DNA from: Microbacterium hibisci
Lineage (GTDB): Bacteria; Actinomycetota; Actinomycetes; Actinomycetales; Microbacteriaceae
NCBI RefSeq assembly: GCF_015278255.1
Contig: NZ_JADIJC010000012.1
Location: 21,970-85,969 of the forward strand
Direction: 5' to 3'
DNA: 64,000 bases
Under the pieces are notes generated by a model. That model worked only from the letters and a program-made list of their open reading frames with translations. It made no database searches and had not been told where the DNA came from. How positions within the stretch are numbered: the first letter of the stretch is position 1; every line of letters starts with the position of its first letter. Position numbers and translations under genes: made by a program. Below are positions 50,684-61,435 of this stretch, in pieces.

Positions 50684-53191
50684 TCACCCGGGCGCGGGTG
50701 CGGCGGGCGCGGGCGGCGGTGCCGGTTCGGGCTCGGGTGCCGGGTCGCGAGGGGCGGGCGCGGGGCTGCGCCGCAGCAGCTGGGGCGGAGGGGCGGGGAA
50801 CGCGCCGCCCGGATAGAGCTGGTTGGCCGTGGCCTGGATGTCGCGGGCCATGGGCAGGCGGATCGTCGAGAGCGCGCGACCGTTGTGGAAGGTGCGGAAC
50901 ACGTCGCCCTCGCCGACGGCGTTGCCTGCCCACACGGCGGTCGTCACCCGCGTGCTCGACTCGACCAGCCAGGTGTGGATCTGCTGATGCGTCCCCGTCT
51001 TGCCGAGCATCGGGGTGCCGTCGTTCGGGTTGCCGCCCGATCCCGTGCCGCCCGGCACCATGACGCCTTGCAGTGCGAAGGCGGTGGCGGCGGCCACCTC
51101 GGGGCTGAGCACCTGCGAGCACCGGTCGCCGGGAACGGTGAGCTCTTTTCCGTCCGCGTTCACCACTCGCTCGATCGCGCGCGGCACGCAGTAGACGCCG
51201 TTGTTCGCCACCGTGGCGAACGCGGCGGCCATGGCGACCGGCGCGATGTTGTTGGTGCCGATGATGCCCGCGCCGCCCTCGATGTCGATCGGCGTGCCCG
51301 TGCCGCGCGTGACTCCCATCCGCGCCGCGACCTCTTCGATGTCGCAGAGATCGAGCTTCTCGGCCATGGCCAGGAAGCCGCTGTTGAGCGACTGGGCCGT
51401 GAACTGCAGCGGGGTTCCCGTGTAGCCGCGGGCGCCGCCGAAGTTGCGGACGACGTGGTTCTCGCGGTTGACCCAAGTGCCCTCGCAGCGGTCCGCGATG
51501 CGGGGGATGGGGCGGAGACCGCCGTTGACGCTCTCGGTGAGCGTGTGTCCCTTCTCCAGCCAGTCGATCAGCGTGAAGAGCTTGAACGTCGATCCGGTCG
51601 CGAAGCCGTCCGATACGCCGTGCGCCCAGTCGCCCGCGTAGACCAGCGAGGTGTACGCCGGATCTGCGGCGGAGAGATCGCGGTCCTCCGTGAACCGGTT
51701 GTTCTGGCTGACCGCGAGAATCCGGCCCGTCGTGGCGTCGATGCTGACGGAGGCGGATCCGAAGTTCATGCCCGGTGCGACCTCGGGGGCGTAGCGCCGC
51801 ATGGCGTCCTGCGAGGCATTCTGCAGCCGCCAGTCCAGCGTGGTGTAGATCTTGAGGCCCTCGCGCGTCAGCGACTTGCGCCTCTCGTCCGGCGTCTCGC
51901 CGAACGCCTGCGCGTAGTCCGGGTCCAGACTCACGGTGTTGACGACGTACTGGCAGAAGAAGGGCGCCGCCGTGGCCGCGCACCGGGTCGGCGGCAGTTG
52001 CAGCGCGGGGACGATCGGCTCGATCGCCGCCGCGACGTACTGGTCGGCGGTGATGCGGCCGTCTTCGCGCATGCGGTCGAGCACGTAGAGCTGTCGCCCC
52101 TTGGTCGCGCTGTAGGCGTCGCCGGCCGCGAGGTGCTGCTCCGGCGTGATCGCGCCCTCGGCGAGAAGGGTGTCGAGCCCCTCGAGGGTTCCCGGGGTGA
52201 CATCGTCGACGGTGCCGTCGGCCGCCTTGTTGTACCGCTGTCCGTCGTCGCCGAAGATCGAGCCCTGCGGGCGGTCGATGCGGAACGTGTTGGGATTCTG
52301 CACGATCCCCGCCAGCGTCGCGGCCTGGCCGAGGGTGAGGGCCGCCGCCGTGGTGCTGAAGTAATACCGGGCCGCCGCCTCGATCCCGTAGGTCGTGCCG
52401 CCGAAGTTTGCGATGTTGAGGTAGCCGAGCAGGATGTCGTTCTTGGAGTACTTCTGCTCGAGCGCGACCGCGTAGCGCATCTCCTGCAGCTTGCGGGTGT
52501 AGCCCTCGTTGCCCTCGGCCGTGGTCGCGTCCGTCCAGCACTTCAGGAGCACGTCGTCGCGCGTCATCTTGATGATGGGCTGACCGTCCGGCCCGGGGAT
52601 CTGTTCACCGGCTTCGTCCGTCTCGTAGACCGTCTCTGCGCTCTTCTCGCACTTCTGGATCAGCACGTTCTTGACGTACTGCTGGCTGATCGACGACCCG
52701 CCCTGCGTCGCGCCGCCCTGCGCGTTCTTGATGAGCGCGCGCGTCGTGCCGAGGATGTCGATGCCGCCGTGCTGGTAGTAGCGCGGGTCTTCCGAGGCAA
52801 GGATCGCGTCGTACATGACCAGCGCCACCTGCTCGAACTCGACAGGCACCCGGTTCTGGTCGTAGAACGAGGTCAGCTCGACGTCCGCGCCGGTCGCCGG
52901 GTCGCGTGCGTAGATGGTCGTCGGCAGCATCAGGCGGTCGATCTCGAGGTAACTGGGCATCCCGTCGAACAGCGACACGGCCCTGCGCGCGGCGTGGCCC
53001 GAGACCGTCAGGACCGGTGCGAGCGGGGCCACGACCAGCACGCCGGCGATCACGCTGAGCGCCAGGAGCCCCACCAGACCGCCGAGCACCCCGGCGAGAG
53101 TTCGCGCGTAGGGCGGAATTTGCGCGACCTCCGGAGAAACCCCTGATGACGCTTTCACGACAGCTTCCAATTGTGCGGTGGGAGAAATCAT
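50684..53191 (-). CDS. Class A penicillin-binding protein (GT51 transglycosylase / transpeptidase)
   Basis: An 835-residue bifunctional peptidoglycan synthase. A single membrane anchor (about 32-62) precedes the GT51 domain with Glu134 in ASEDPRYYQHGGID and GGSSISQQYVKN. The transpeptidase domain has Ser534-Thr-Phe-Lys537, a SLN motif (about 605) and Lys731-Thr-Gly. The C-terminal 45 residues are Pro/Ala/Glu-rich. ATG 53191 is chosen because the GT51 family anchor starts there and a GGAG lies about 10 bp upstream. This housekeeping-type gene interrupts the sugar genes. Confidence 0.92.
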   Translation of the reverse strand: MISPTAQLEAVVKASSGVSPEVAQIPPYARTLAGVLGGLVGLLALSVIAGVLVVAPLAPVLTVSGHAARRAVSLFDGMPSYLEIDRLMLPTTIYARDPATGADVELTSFYDQNRVPVEFEQVALVMYDAILASEDPRYYQHGGIDILGTTRALIKNAQGGATQGGSSISQQYVKNVLIQKCEKSAETVYETDEAGEQIPGPDGQPIIKMTRDDVLLKCWTDATTAEGNEGYTRKLQEMRYAVALEQKYSKNDILLGYLNIANFGGTTYGIEAAARYYFSTTAAALTLGQAATLAGIVQNPNTFRIDRPQGSIFGDDGQRYNKAADGTVDDVTPGTLEGLDTLLAEGAITPEQHLAAGDAYSATKGRQLYVLDRMREDGRITADQYVAAAIEPIVPALQLPPTRCAATAAPFFCQYVVNTVSLDPDYAQAFGETPDERRKSLTREGLKIYTTLDWRLQNASQDAMRRYAPEVAPGMNFGSASVSIDATTGRILAVSQNNRFTEDRDLSAADPAYTSLVYAGDWAHGVSDGFATGSTFKLFTLIDWLEKGHTLTESVNGGLRPIPRIADRCEGTWVNRENHVVRNFGGARGYTGTPLQFTAQSLNSGFLAMAEKLDLCDIEEVAARMGVTRGTGTPIDIEGGAGIIGTNNIAPVAMAAAFATVANNGVYCVPRAIERVVNADGKELTVPGDRCSQVLSPEVAAATAFALQGVMVPGGTGSGGNPNDGTPMLGKTGTHQQIHTWLVESSTRVTTAVWAGNAVGEGDVFRTFHNGRALSTIRLPMARDIQATANQLYPGGAFPAPPPQLLRRSPAPAPRDPAPEPEPAPPPAPAAPAPG

Positions 53192-53233
53192 GACAGACCA
53201 CTCCGCAATCCGCGAGACCTCCGGGACGGATCC

Positions 53234-53260
53234 CGGCCGCGCCCCCCGGGGGCGCGGCCG
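53234..53260 (-). terminator. Terminator downstream of GH78 (53265)
   Basis: CGGCCGCGCCCCC (53234-53246) and GGGGGCGCGGCCG (53248-53260) pair perfectly with a 1-nt centre, 4 bp after the GH78 stop on the minus strand. Confidence 0.8.
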
Positions 53261-53264
53261 AGCC

Positions 53265-55877
53265 TCAGCGCAGGGCGGAGACGGCGGCCGGGAGGTCGAC
53301 CGCTCGTGCGTGCGTGCCGGGGGCGAGCGTCTCCTCGTCGAGGCCTTCGAGGTCGAGGACAGCCTCGGCACCGACCGGGACGGTCGCTTGGACGTGCAGC
53401 CGTCCGTCCTCGACGCGCCACGCGATCGCCGCCTCGCCGTAGGCGGTGAGCTGGCGCGCCGACGCCGAGGTGAGTCCGCCGCCGGGGCGCGGGGCGAAGC
53501 GGATGCGCCGGTAGCCCGGGGCGTCGGGCGCGAGGCCGGCGATGACCCTGTGCATCCAATCGGCCACGGCTCCGAGGGCGTAGTGGTTGAACGAGGTCAT
53601 CTGCCCGGGGTTCACGGTGCCGTCGGGCAGCAGCGAGTCCCAGCGCTCCCAGACCGTCGTGGCTCCCTGCTCGACCTGGTACAGCCACGAGGGGCACTCG
53701 CGCTCGAGGATGAGGTCGTACGCCGTCGACACGTGGCCGCCCGCGCTCAGCGCGTCGGAGACCAGCGGCGTGCCCACGAAGCCCGTCGCGATGCGGTTGC
53801 CCGCGTCGCGCACGAGGTGCGCCAGGCGTGCGGCAGCGGCATCCCGCCTGACCGGATCCGTGATGAGGTCGAACTGCAGGCCCAGCGCATACGCCGTCTG
53901 CGCGTCGCTGGTCATGGTGCCGTCGTCGTTCACGTACGCCGCGCCGAACGCGGTCACCACCTCGTCGGCGAGGGCGTCGTAGTGCGCCTTCTCATCGTCG
54001 AGGCCCAGCGCCTCGGCCATCCGCGCCACCGTGCGGGCGGACTTCGCGAAGTACGCCGTCGCGACGAGGTAACGGTCGGTGAGGGCGTCGGCAGGGTCGT
54101 CCGGCGGGGCCGCCGGGTCGAGCCAGTCGCCCAGCTGGAAGCCCGTGTCCCACAGTCGCGACGGCCCGGAGAGCCGCTCGATCAGGTCGACCCACCGCCG
54201 GGCGCTGTCGAACTGCGCCTGCAGCACGCCGATGTCGCCGAAGCGCTCGTACAGCGTCCAGGGGAGCAGGGTCGCCACGTCTCCCCACGCGGCACCCGGG
54301 CGCATCGGCGTCCACATCTTGTCGGCCGGGATCACCGGCACGTACCAGGGCACCGTGCCGTCGGGGAGCTGCTCGATCGCGACGTCGCGCAGCCAGCCCG
54401 AGAGCATCCCCGAGACGTCGAAGAGGGTCGAGGCGGTGGGCCCGAAGATCTGGATGTCGCCGGTCCAGCCGATGCGCTCGTCGCGCTGCGGGCAGTCGGT
54501 GGGGATGTCGACGAAGTTGCCGCGCATGCCCCACACGACGTTCTCGTGCAGGCGGTTCAGCGCCGGATCCGACGACTCGAACCAGCCGTTCCGCTCGAGA
54601 TCCGTGTGGTAGACCAGCGCGACCAGCGCACCCGCGGCCGCATCGGCGTCGAGGTCGCCGGGCCAGCCGGTCACCTCGACGTAGCGGAAGCCGTGGAAGG
54701 TGAAACGCGGCTCCCACTCCTCCACCTCGCGACCGGCGAGGGTGTAGTTATCGGTCGACCGCGCACCGCGCAGCGGTCGCGTATAGAGCTCGCCGTCCTG
54801 CATCACCTCCGCGGTGCGCAGGCTCACGGTCGTGCCGGCGTCGCCCGACACCCGGATGCGCACGCGGCCCACCAGGTTCTGGCCGAAGTCGAGGATGCGC
54901 GAGCCGCTCGGCCCCGTGAGCACCTCGACCGGGAGCAGCTCCTGGGTCGCGCGCACGGGCGGCGCGGTCGGCGCGACGAGGGTGGCGGGGTCGCGGTGCC
55001 GCTCCTGCACGCCCTCCCAGCCCGAGTCGTCGAAGTCGGCGGTCGACCAGCCGGGCTGCTCCTCGCGGGCGTCGTAGTCCTCGCCGTCGTAGAGGCCGCT
55101 CGCGATGATGGGGCTCGGCGCCGAGCGCCACGACCAGCCGGTCGCGACGACGTCGCGCGTGCCGTCGGCATAGGTGAGCTCGAGCTGGCCGAGGAAGGAC
55201 TGGTCGTCGCCGTACAGGTTGCGGAAGCCGCCGCGCCAGCCGAGGCGGCCGCGGTACCAGCCGTCGCCGAGCCAGGCGCCGAGCGCGTTGGCGCCCGGAC
55301 GCACGAGGTCGGTCACGTCGTACGTGTAGTAGCGCAGGCGGGTGCCGTACACGGTCCAGCCGGGGGAGAGGGTGTCGTCGCCGACGCGCTGCCCGTTGAG
55401 CTCGGCCTCGTAGACGCCGTGTGCGGTGGCGTAGAGGCGGGCGCGGACGAGCCCGTCGCGCACCTCGAAGCCGCGGCGCACGAGCGAGGGCCGGCGCTCG
55501 TCGGAGTGCGGGTTCTCGTTGCGGATCGCGCCGACCGGCCGTGCTTTCCAGTCCGAGGGCTCGAGCAGTCCCGCTTCGAGGACGGTGGGGGCGGATGCCT
55601 CGGACCACGCGCCGTCGTTCCCCCGGACCGCGATCCGTACCGCAACGACGTCACGGGAGCGCAGCGGCTCGCCGGGCCACGCCACGAGCACCTGGTCGGG
55701 GGAGTCGACGATGTACGTCGTGACGCCGCCGTCGCGGGCGACCTCCACGGAGTACGCGTGCTGACGCCAGCCCGTCGGCGCCGAGGTGACGCGCCACGAG
55801 AGGCGCGGCATCCGCTCTCCGATCCCGAGCGGCTCACGGTGGTGTTCGATGCGGGGTGCCTCGACGATGACGGACAT
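53265..55877 (-). CDS. Alpha-L-rhamnosidase, GH78 (apiose/rhamnose block)
   Basis: An 870-residue GH78 enzyme with N-terminal beta domains (RLSWRVTSAPTGWRQHAYSVEV onward), LDFGQNLVGRVRIRV, the barrel with TDCPQRDERIGWTGDIQIFGP (quoted in part; general-acid Glu at about 470), GDWLDPAAPP and ATTVWERWDSLLPDGT, and a C-terminal sandwich. No signal peptide. GAGAGGA precedes ATG 55877. It is divergent from the dehydrogenase-LacI-apiosidase-like operon under twin operators, so it is probably induced together with them. That context suggests a rhamnoside linked to apiose, as in RG-II side chains (inference). Confidence 0.93.
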   Translation of the reverse strand: MSVIVEAPRIEHHREPLGIGERMPRLSWRVTSAPTGWRQHAYSVEVARDGGVTTYIVDSPDQVLVAWPGEPLRSRDVVAVRIAVRGNDGAWSEASAPTVLEAGLLEPSDWKARPVGAIRNENPHSDERRPSLVRRGFEVRDGLVRARLYATAHGVYEAELNGQRVGDDTLSPGWTVYGTRLRYYTYDVTDLVRPGANALGAWLGDGWYRGRLGWRGGFRNLYGDDQSFLGQLELTYADGTRDVVATGWSWRSAPSPIIASGLYDGEDYDAREEQPGWSTADFDDSGWEGVQERHRDPATLVAPTAPPVRATQELLPVEVLTGPSGSRILDFGQNLVGRVRIRVSGDAGTTVSLRTAEVMQDGELYTRPLRGARSTDNYTLAGREVEEWEPRFTFHGFRYVEVTGWPGDLDADAAAGALVALVYHTDLERNGWFESSDPALNRLHENVVWGMRGNFVDIPTDCPQRDERIGWTGDIQIFGPTASTLFDVSGMLSGWLRDVAIEQLPDGTVPWYVPVIPADKMWTPMRPGAAWGDVATLLPWTLYERFGDIGVLQAQFDSARRWVDLIERLSGPSRLWDTGFQLGDWLDPAAPPDDPADALTDRYLVATAYFAKSARTVARMAEALGLDDEKAHYDALADEVVTAFGAAYVNDDGTMTSDAQTAYALGLQFDLITDPVRRDAAAARLAHLVRDAGNRIATGFVGTPLVSDALSAGGHVSTAYDLILERECPSWLYQVEQGATTVWERWDSLLPDGTVNPGQMTSFNHYALGAVADWMHRVIAGLAPDAPGYRRIRFAPRPGGGLTSASARQLTAYGEAAIAWRVEDGRLHVQATVPVGAEAVLDLEGLDEETLAPGTHARAVDLPAAVSALR

Positions 55878-55897
55878 CGGCGTCCTCTCTGAGAAAA

Positions 55898-55956
55898 CGA
55901 AACGTTTCAGTTTCGACGTGTACAGTGAGTGTCGCATCGAACTCGAAACGTTTCAA
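55898..55956. promoter_or_regulatory. Divergent control region with twin operators CGAAACGTTTCA
   Basis: Identical sites at 55898-55909 and 55944-55955, centres 46 bp apart; each contains the perfect 10-bp palindrome GAAACGTTTC. On the minus strand TTGAAA (55951-55956) and GACACT (55928-55933) with a 17-bp spacer fit the GH78 promoter. A plus-strand promoter is less clear (TACAGT at 55921-55926). The LacI gene at 56874 is the likely regulator. Confidence 0.8.
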
Positions 55957-56002
55957 GTTTCGCAGCCACGAGGGCGAAGAGTGCGGCACGAGGAGGTACG
56001 GC

Positions 56003-56872
56003 ATGCGGATCGGCGTCACCGGCAGCGGCGGAAAGCTCGGCCGCGCCAGCGTCGAGCGGCTGCTCGCCGACGGCCACGACGTCATGGGCTTCGACATCGC
56101 GGGCACCGCCGGTTCCGGCTTCACGCGCGTCGACCTCACCGACTTCGGGCAGACGCTCGACGCGTTCCTCTCCATCACCGCCCGCCACGACGGCCTGGAC
56201 GCCCTCGTCCACCTCGCCGCGATCCCGGTCAACGGGCTCGTGCCCGACGCCGCCACGTTCCACAACAACGTCACCGTCTCGTTCAACGCTCTCTTCGCTG
56301 CGCACCGCGCGGGCATCAGGACCATCGTGCTGGCATCGAGCATCACCGCGATGGGGTTCCCCTTCGACGAGGCGCCGCCCGCGCTGCCCGTCGACGAGGC
56401 GTACACCGCCGCGAACAACACCTACGGCCTGGGCAAGGTGGCCGAAGAGGCGATCGCCGCTCAACTCGTGCGGTGGCACCCCGAGACATCCATCACCGCG
56501 CTCCGCTTCACGAACGTCGTCGCCCCCGACGAGTACTCGACGTTCGAGCGGGCGGGTGAACCCGGCTACCGCCGCGACCTCGTCGGCTCGTGGGTCGACG
56601 CCCGCGACGGCGCGCTGGCCGTCGCGCTCGCCCTCGATGCGGCCGCTCCGGGATTCGAGTTGTACAACGTCGCCGCTCCCGGGTCGGGCAACGCCGAACC
56701 CTCACGCCGGGTGGCGGGGCGCTGGTTCCCCGGCACGCCCGTCGCCGACGACCTCGGAGAGTTCGAGTCGCTCATGTCGACCCGCAAGATCCGCGAGCGG
56801 CTCGGGTTCGCCGCCGAGCACGACTGGCGCCGACGTGACGCGACCGGCGCAGATATGGCACGACAGGCCTGA
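56003..56872 (+). CDS. NAD-dependent epimerase/dehydratase-family dehydrogenase
   Basis: A 289-residue extended-SDR protein with the Rossmann motif GVTGSGGKLG at the N terminus, HLAAIPVNG (about 75) and the catalytic YGLGK (Tyr and Lys, about 146). The overall pattern resembles uronate or aldose dehydrogenases as well as sugar epimerases. AGGAGG precedes the ATG. It is the first gene of a rightward operon with a LacI regulator and an apiosidase-like hydrolase. Given the apionate genes downstream, oxidation of a released aldose such as apiose or rhamnose to its lactone is a possible role (inference only). Confidence 0.85.
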   Translation: MRIGVTGSGGKLGRASVERLLADGHDVMGFDIAGTAGSGFTRVDLTDFGQTLDAFLSITARHDGLDALVHLAAIPVNGLVPDAATFHNNVTVSFNALFAAHRAGIRTIVLASSITAMGFPFDEAPPALPVDEAYTAANNTYGLGKVAEEAIAAQLVRWHPETSITALRFTNVVAPDEYSTFERAGEPGYRRDLVGSWVDARDGALAVALALDAAAPGFELYNVAAPGSGNAEPSRRVAGRWFPGTPVADDLGEFESLMSTRKIRERLGFAAEHDWRRRDATGADMARQA

Positions 56873-56873
56873 G

Positions 56874-57899
56874 ATGACACGACAGGGCACTGCGCCGGGG
56901 CGCCCGGGGATCCGCCAGGTGGCCGCCCTGGCGGGCGTCGCCGTCGGCACGGTGTCGGCCTACCTCAATCATCCCGACCGCGTCTCGGCCGAGCGCGCGC
57001 GTCGCATCGGCGAGGCGATCGACCGACTGGGGTTCGTGCCCAGCAGCGCCGGACGCCAGCTGCGTCTGGGGGTCAGCAGCCTCATCGGCTACCTGTCGCC
57101 CGACGTGAGCAACCCCCACTTCAGCGAGATCGCGCAGGAGGTCGAGTACCGCGCCGAACGGCTCGGCATGACGGTGTTCTTCGCGCACTCCCACGGCGAC
57201 CGCGAGCGCGAGGACGCGTACCTCGAAGCCTTCGAGCAGCGGCAGGTGCGCGGCCTGCTGGTGTCGTCGTTCGAGCCGATCGAGAGCCGCCTCGCGGCCA
57301 TGCGCGAGCGCGGCACCCCTTCCGTGCTCGTCGGGCGCCGCGCGCGCGAGGCGAGCCAGCCGTCCGTCTCGATCGACGACGTCTCGGGTGGCCGGCAGGC
57401 GGCGGAGCACCTGGTGGCGAACGGATGCCGCCGCCTGGCCTTCGTCGGCGGCCCGCTGCCCGTGGAGCAGGTGGCGGACCGGCTGGCGGGCGCCCGCCGG
57501 GCCGCGGCGGGTGGATCCGCCGGCATTGAGGTCGTGGAAGTCGCCGAGCGCTCGATCGCCGCGGGTCGGGCCGTCGGAGCCGCGCTCGCCGCCCGTCCTC
57601 CCGGGGAGCGTCCCGACGGCGTCTTCGCCGCCAACGACGTGCTCGCGCTCGGCGTGCTGCAGGCGCTCGTCGCGGGCGGCGTCTCTGTGCCGCACGACCT
57701 GGCGCTCGTCGGTTACGACGACAACGAGTTCGCCGAGGCCTCCCTCATCCCGCTCACGAGCGTGCGTGCGCGTCACGAGGACTTCGGCGCGACCGCCGTC
57801 GACCTGCTGTTCGAGGCCATCGAGCGCGGCACCGTCGCGCAGCGCGTCTACGAGCCCGAGCTGATCGTGCGCGAGAGCTCGCGCCGCGCCGCCCGCTGA
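56874..57899 (+). CDS. LacI-family regulator of the GH78/apiosidase-like genes
   Basis: A 341-residue LacI protein with helix-turn-helix IRQVAALAGVAVGTVSAYLN, again carrying Val-Gly at the specificity positions, and a sugar-binding core starting LIGYLSPDVSNPHFSE. It begins one base after the dehydrogenase stop. The twin CGAAACGTTTCA sites in the divergent region are the probable targets, giving control of GH78 and of its own operon. The sites differ from the other rhamnose operators mainly in the first base. Confidence 0.9.
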   Translation: MTRQGTAPGRPGIRQVAALAGVAVGTVSAYLNHPDRVSAERARRIGEAIDRLGFVPSSAGRQLRLGVSSLIGYLSPDVSNPHFSEIAQEVEYRAERLGMTVFFAHSHGDREREDAYLEAFEQRQVRGLLVSSFEPIESRLAAMRERGTPSVLVGRRAREASQPSVSIDDVSGGRQAAEHLVANGCRRLAFVGGPLPVEQVADRLAGARRAAAGGSAGIEVVEVAERSIAAGRAVGAALAARPPGERPDGVFAANDVLALGVLQALVAGGVSVPHDLALVGYDDNEFAEASLIPLTSVRARHEDFGATAVDLLFEAIERGTVAQRVYEPELIVRESSRRAAR

Positions 57900-57938
57900 A
57901 CCTGACCCCCATGGATACGACATCGAAGGAGAACTCCC

Positions 57939-59465
57939 GTGTCCCCTGAGGCCCCCGCGCCGCCCCGCGAGCTGTACCGCCCGATCGAGCTGACGTTCGA
58001 GGGCACCGAGGCGATCCCGGCCGACCGCACGCCGCTCACGCTGCGGGCCCGGCACGACGAGTCCGGTGCCGAGCGCATCGTTCCCGGCTTCTGGGACGGC
58101 GGCACGACGTACCGCGTCCGGTTCGGTCCCGACCTCGAGGGCGAGTGGACCTGGTCGAGCGAGAGCGCCGATGCCGCACTCGCCGCTCACACGGGCACGT
58201 TCGAGGTCGTCCGGGGCGGCGAGCACGGGCCCGTGCGCGTGGCGCACCGCTTCCACTTCGCCCACGCCGACGGCACGCCGTTCCGGCCCGTCGGCGCGAC
58301 GGCCTACAACTGGCTGCACCAGGAGGAGCCGCTGTTCTCGTCGACCATCGACGCGATCGCCGAGGCCGGCTTCAACAAGTTCCGCTTCATGGTGTTCCCG
58401 CAGGGCGGCGGGTACATCGAGCACATCCCCGCGCTTTGGCCGTTCGAGAAGACCGAGGGACGCTGGGACGTGACCCGGCCCGTGCCGGAGTTCTTCCGGC
58501 GGCTCGACCGTGCCGTCGAGCTCCTCGGCGACCGGGGCATCCAGGCCGACGTGCTCATCTACAACGCCTACGACCGCGGCCAGTTCGGGCTGAACGAGCT
58601 CAGCGAGGAGGAGGACGCGATCTACCTGCGATACCTCGTCGCGCGCCTGGCCGCCTATCCGCAGGTGTGGTGGTCGCTGTGCAACGAGTTCGACCAGCTC
58701 GAGCGTCCCGACGACCGCTGGCACCGCACCGGCGCCCTGCTGGCCGAGATCGACCCCTACGACCACCTGCGCTCGATCCACAACTGGATCGAGCTCTATG
58801 ACAACAATCAGCCGTGGGTCACGCACGCGTCGGTGCAGAACGGCTCGGTCACGACGGAGTTCGGCCGCGCCAACCTGTACCGCGACGTGTGGGGCAAGCC
58901 CGTCGTGCTCGACGAGATCAAGTACGAGGGCGACATCCCCGACCGGTGGGGGCACCTGGACGCGGAGCAGCTCGTGCACCAGTTCTGGGTGTCGGCGGTC
59001 GCCGGCTGCTACGCCTCGCACGGCGAGAGCTTCCTGACGGAGTCGGGAAGCCTCCACATGGTCGAGGGTGGCCCGCTCCGGGGCGAGTCGCCGGAGCGCC
59101 TCGGCTTCCTGCGCCGGATCCTCGATGAGGTCGACGGCCCGGGCCTCGACCCCATCGACAAGTGGGACGATCCTGCCTATGTCGCCGGCATCCCTCGCCG
59201 CACGTACCTGCAGTACCTCGGCAGCGCGGCGCCCGCGACGTGGTCGTTCCGCCTCCCGATCGGCTTCCCCGGCGAGCGCCCCGAGCCGGGCGATGCGTTC
59301 GAGGTCGACGTCATCGACACCTGGAACATGACGGTCACCCCGGTCGGGCGTCGCTTCACGCTCGACGACGTGCAGCGCAACGAGGCGTACGACCGCGCGT
59401 CCGCGCCGGTGGAACTGCCCGCGGGAGAGGCCGTCGCGCTGCGCATCACGCGGATCGAGGGCTGA
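57939..59465 (+). CDS. Apiosidase-like glycoside hydrolase (DUF5060-DUF4038-DUF5605 architecture)
   Basis: A 508-residue protein. The N-terminal domain (about 1-95, LTFEGTEAIPADRTPLTLRA, ends TGTFEVVRGG) fits DUF5060. A TIM barrel (about 100-400, FRPVGATAYNWLHQ onward) fits DUF4038, the catalytic domain type of GH140 apiosidases. A C-terminal beta domain follows. Candidate catalytic Glu residues are in WSLCNEFD (about 250) and VLDEIKYEG (about 325). AAGGAGAA precedes GTG 57939. No signal peptide, so it acts on imported glycosides. It is convergent with the apionate operon. Other clan GH-A specificities cannot be excluded. Confidence 0.78.
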   Translation: MSPEAPAPPRELYRPIELTFEGTEAIPADRTPLTLRARHDESGAERIVPGFWDGGTTYRVRFGPDLEGEWTWSSESADAALAAHTGTFEVVRGGEHGPVRVAHRFHFAHADGTPFRPVGATAYNWLHQEEPLFSSTIDAIAEAGFNKFRFMVFPQGGGYIEHIPALWPFEKTEGRWDVTRPVPEFFRRLDRAVELLGDRGIQADVLIYNAYDRGQFGLNELSEEEDAIYLRYLVARLAAYPQVWWSLCNEFDQLERPDDRWHRTGALLAEIDPYDHLRSIHNWIELYDNNQPWVTHASVQNGSVTTEFGRANLYRDVWGKPVVLDEIKYEGDIPDRWGHLDAEQLVHQFWVSAVAGCYASHGESFLTESGSLHMVEGGPLRGESPERLGFLRRILDEVDGPGLDPIDKWDDPAYVAGIPRRTYLQYLGSAAPATWSFRLPIGFPGERPEPGDAFEVDVIDTWNMTVTPVGRRFTLDDVQRNEAYDRASAPVELPAGEAVALRITRIEG

Positions 59466-59530
59466 GCAGCGGGTTCGTCGGGGCGGACCCGGCGCCGAGG
59501 CTGCGGAGAGCGGGACTCCGGCGCGCCGGG

Positions 59531-61291
<1,761 letters not shown>

Positions 61292-61377
61292 CGTCCCATC
61301 CTCGCCCGGCCGGTCATGATGTGCCACGCATGCCGGCGTTCGTGGCTCGCGCACTGTTCGTGCGCATCGGGGGCTCT

Positions 61378-61428
61378 GCTCACCTGTCACGACGGGCCAC
61401 GGGCGGCGGCCGATCGTGACAGGTGAGC
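61378..61428 (-). terminator. Inverted repeat between SDR and lactonase genes
   Basis: GCTCACCTGTCACGA (61378-61392) and TCGTGACAGGTGAGC (61414-61428), perfect 15-bp arms with a 21-nt loop, 7 bp after the SDR stop on the minus strand. It could terminate the SDR transcript or act as an operator for the lactonase gene. Confidence 0.7.
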
Positions 61429-61435
61429 GGGGCGG

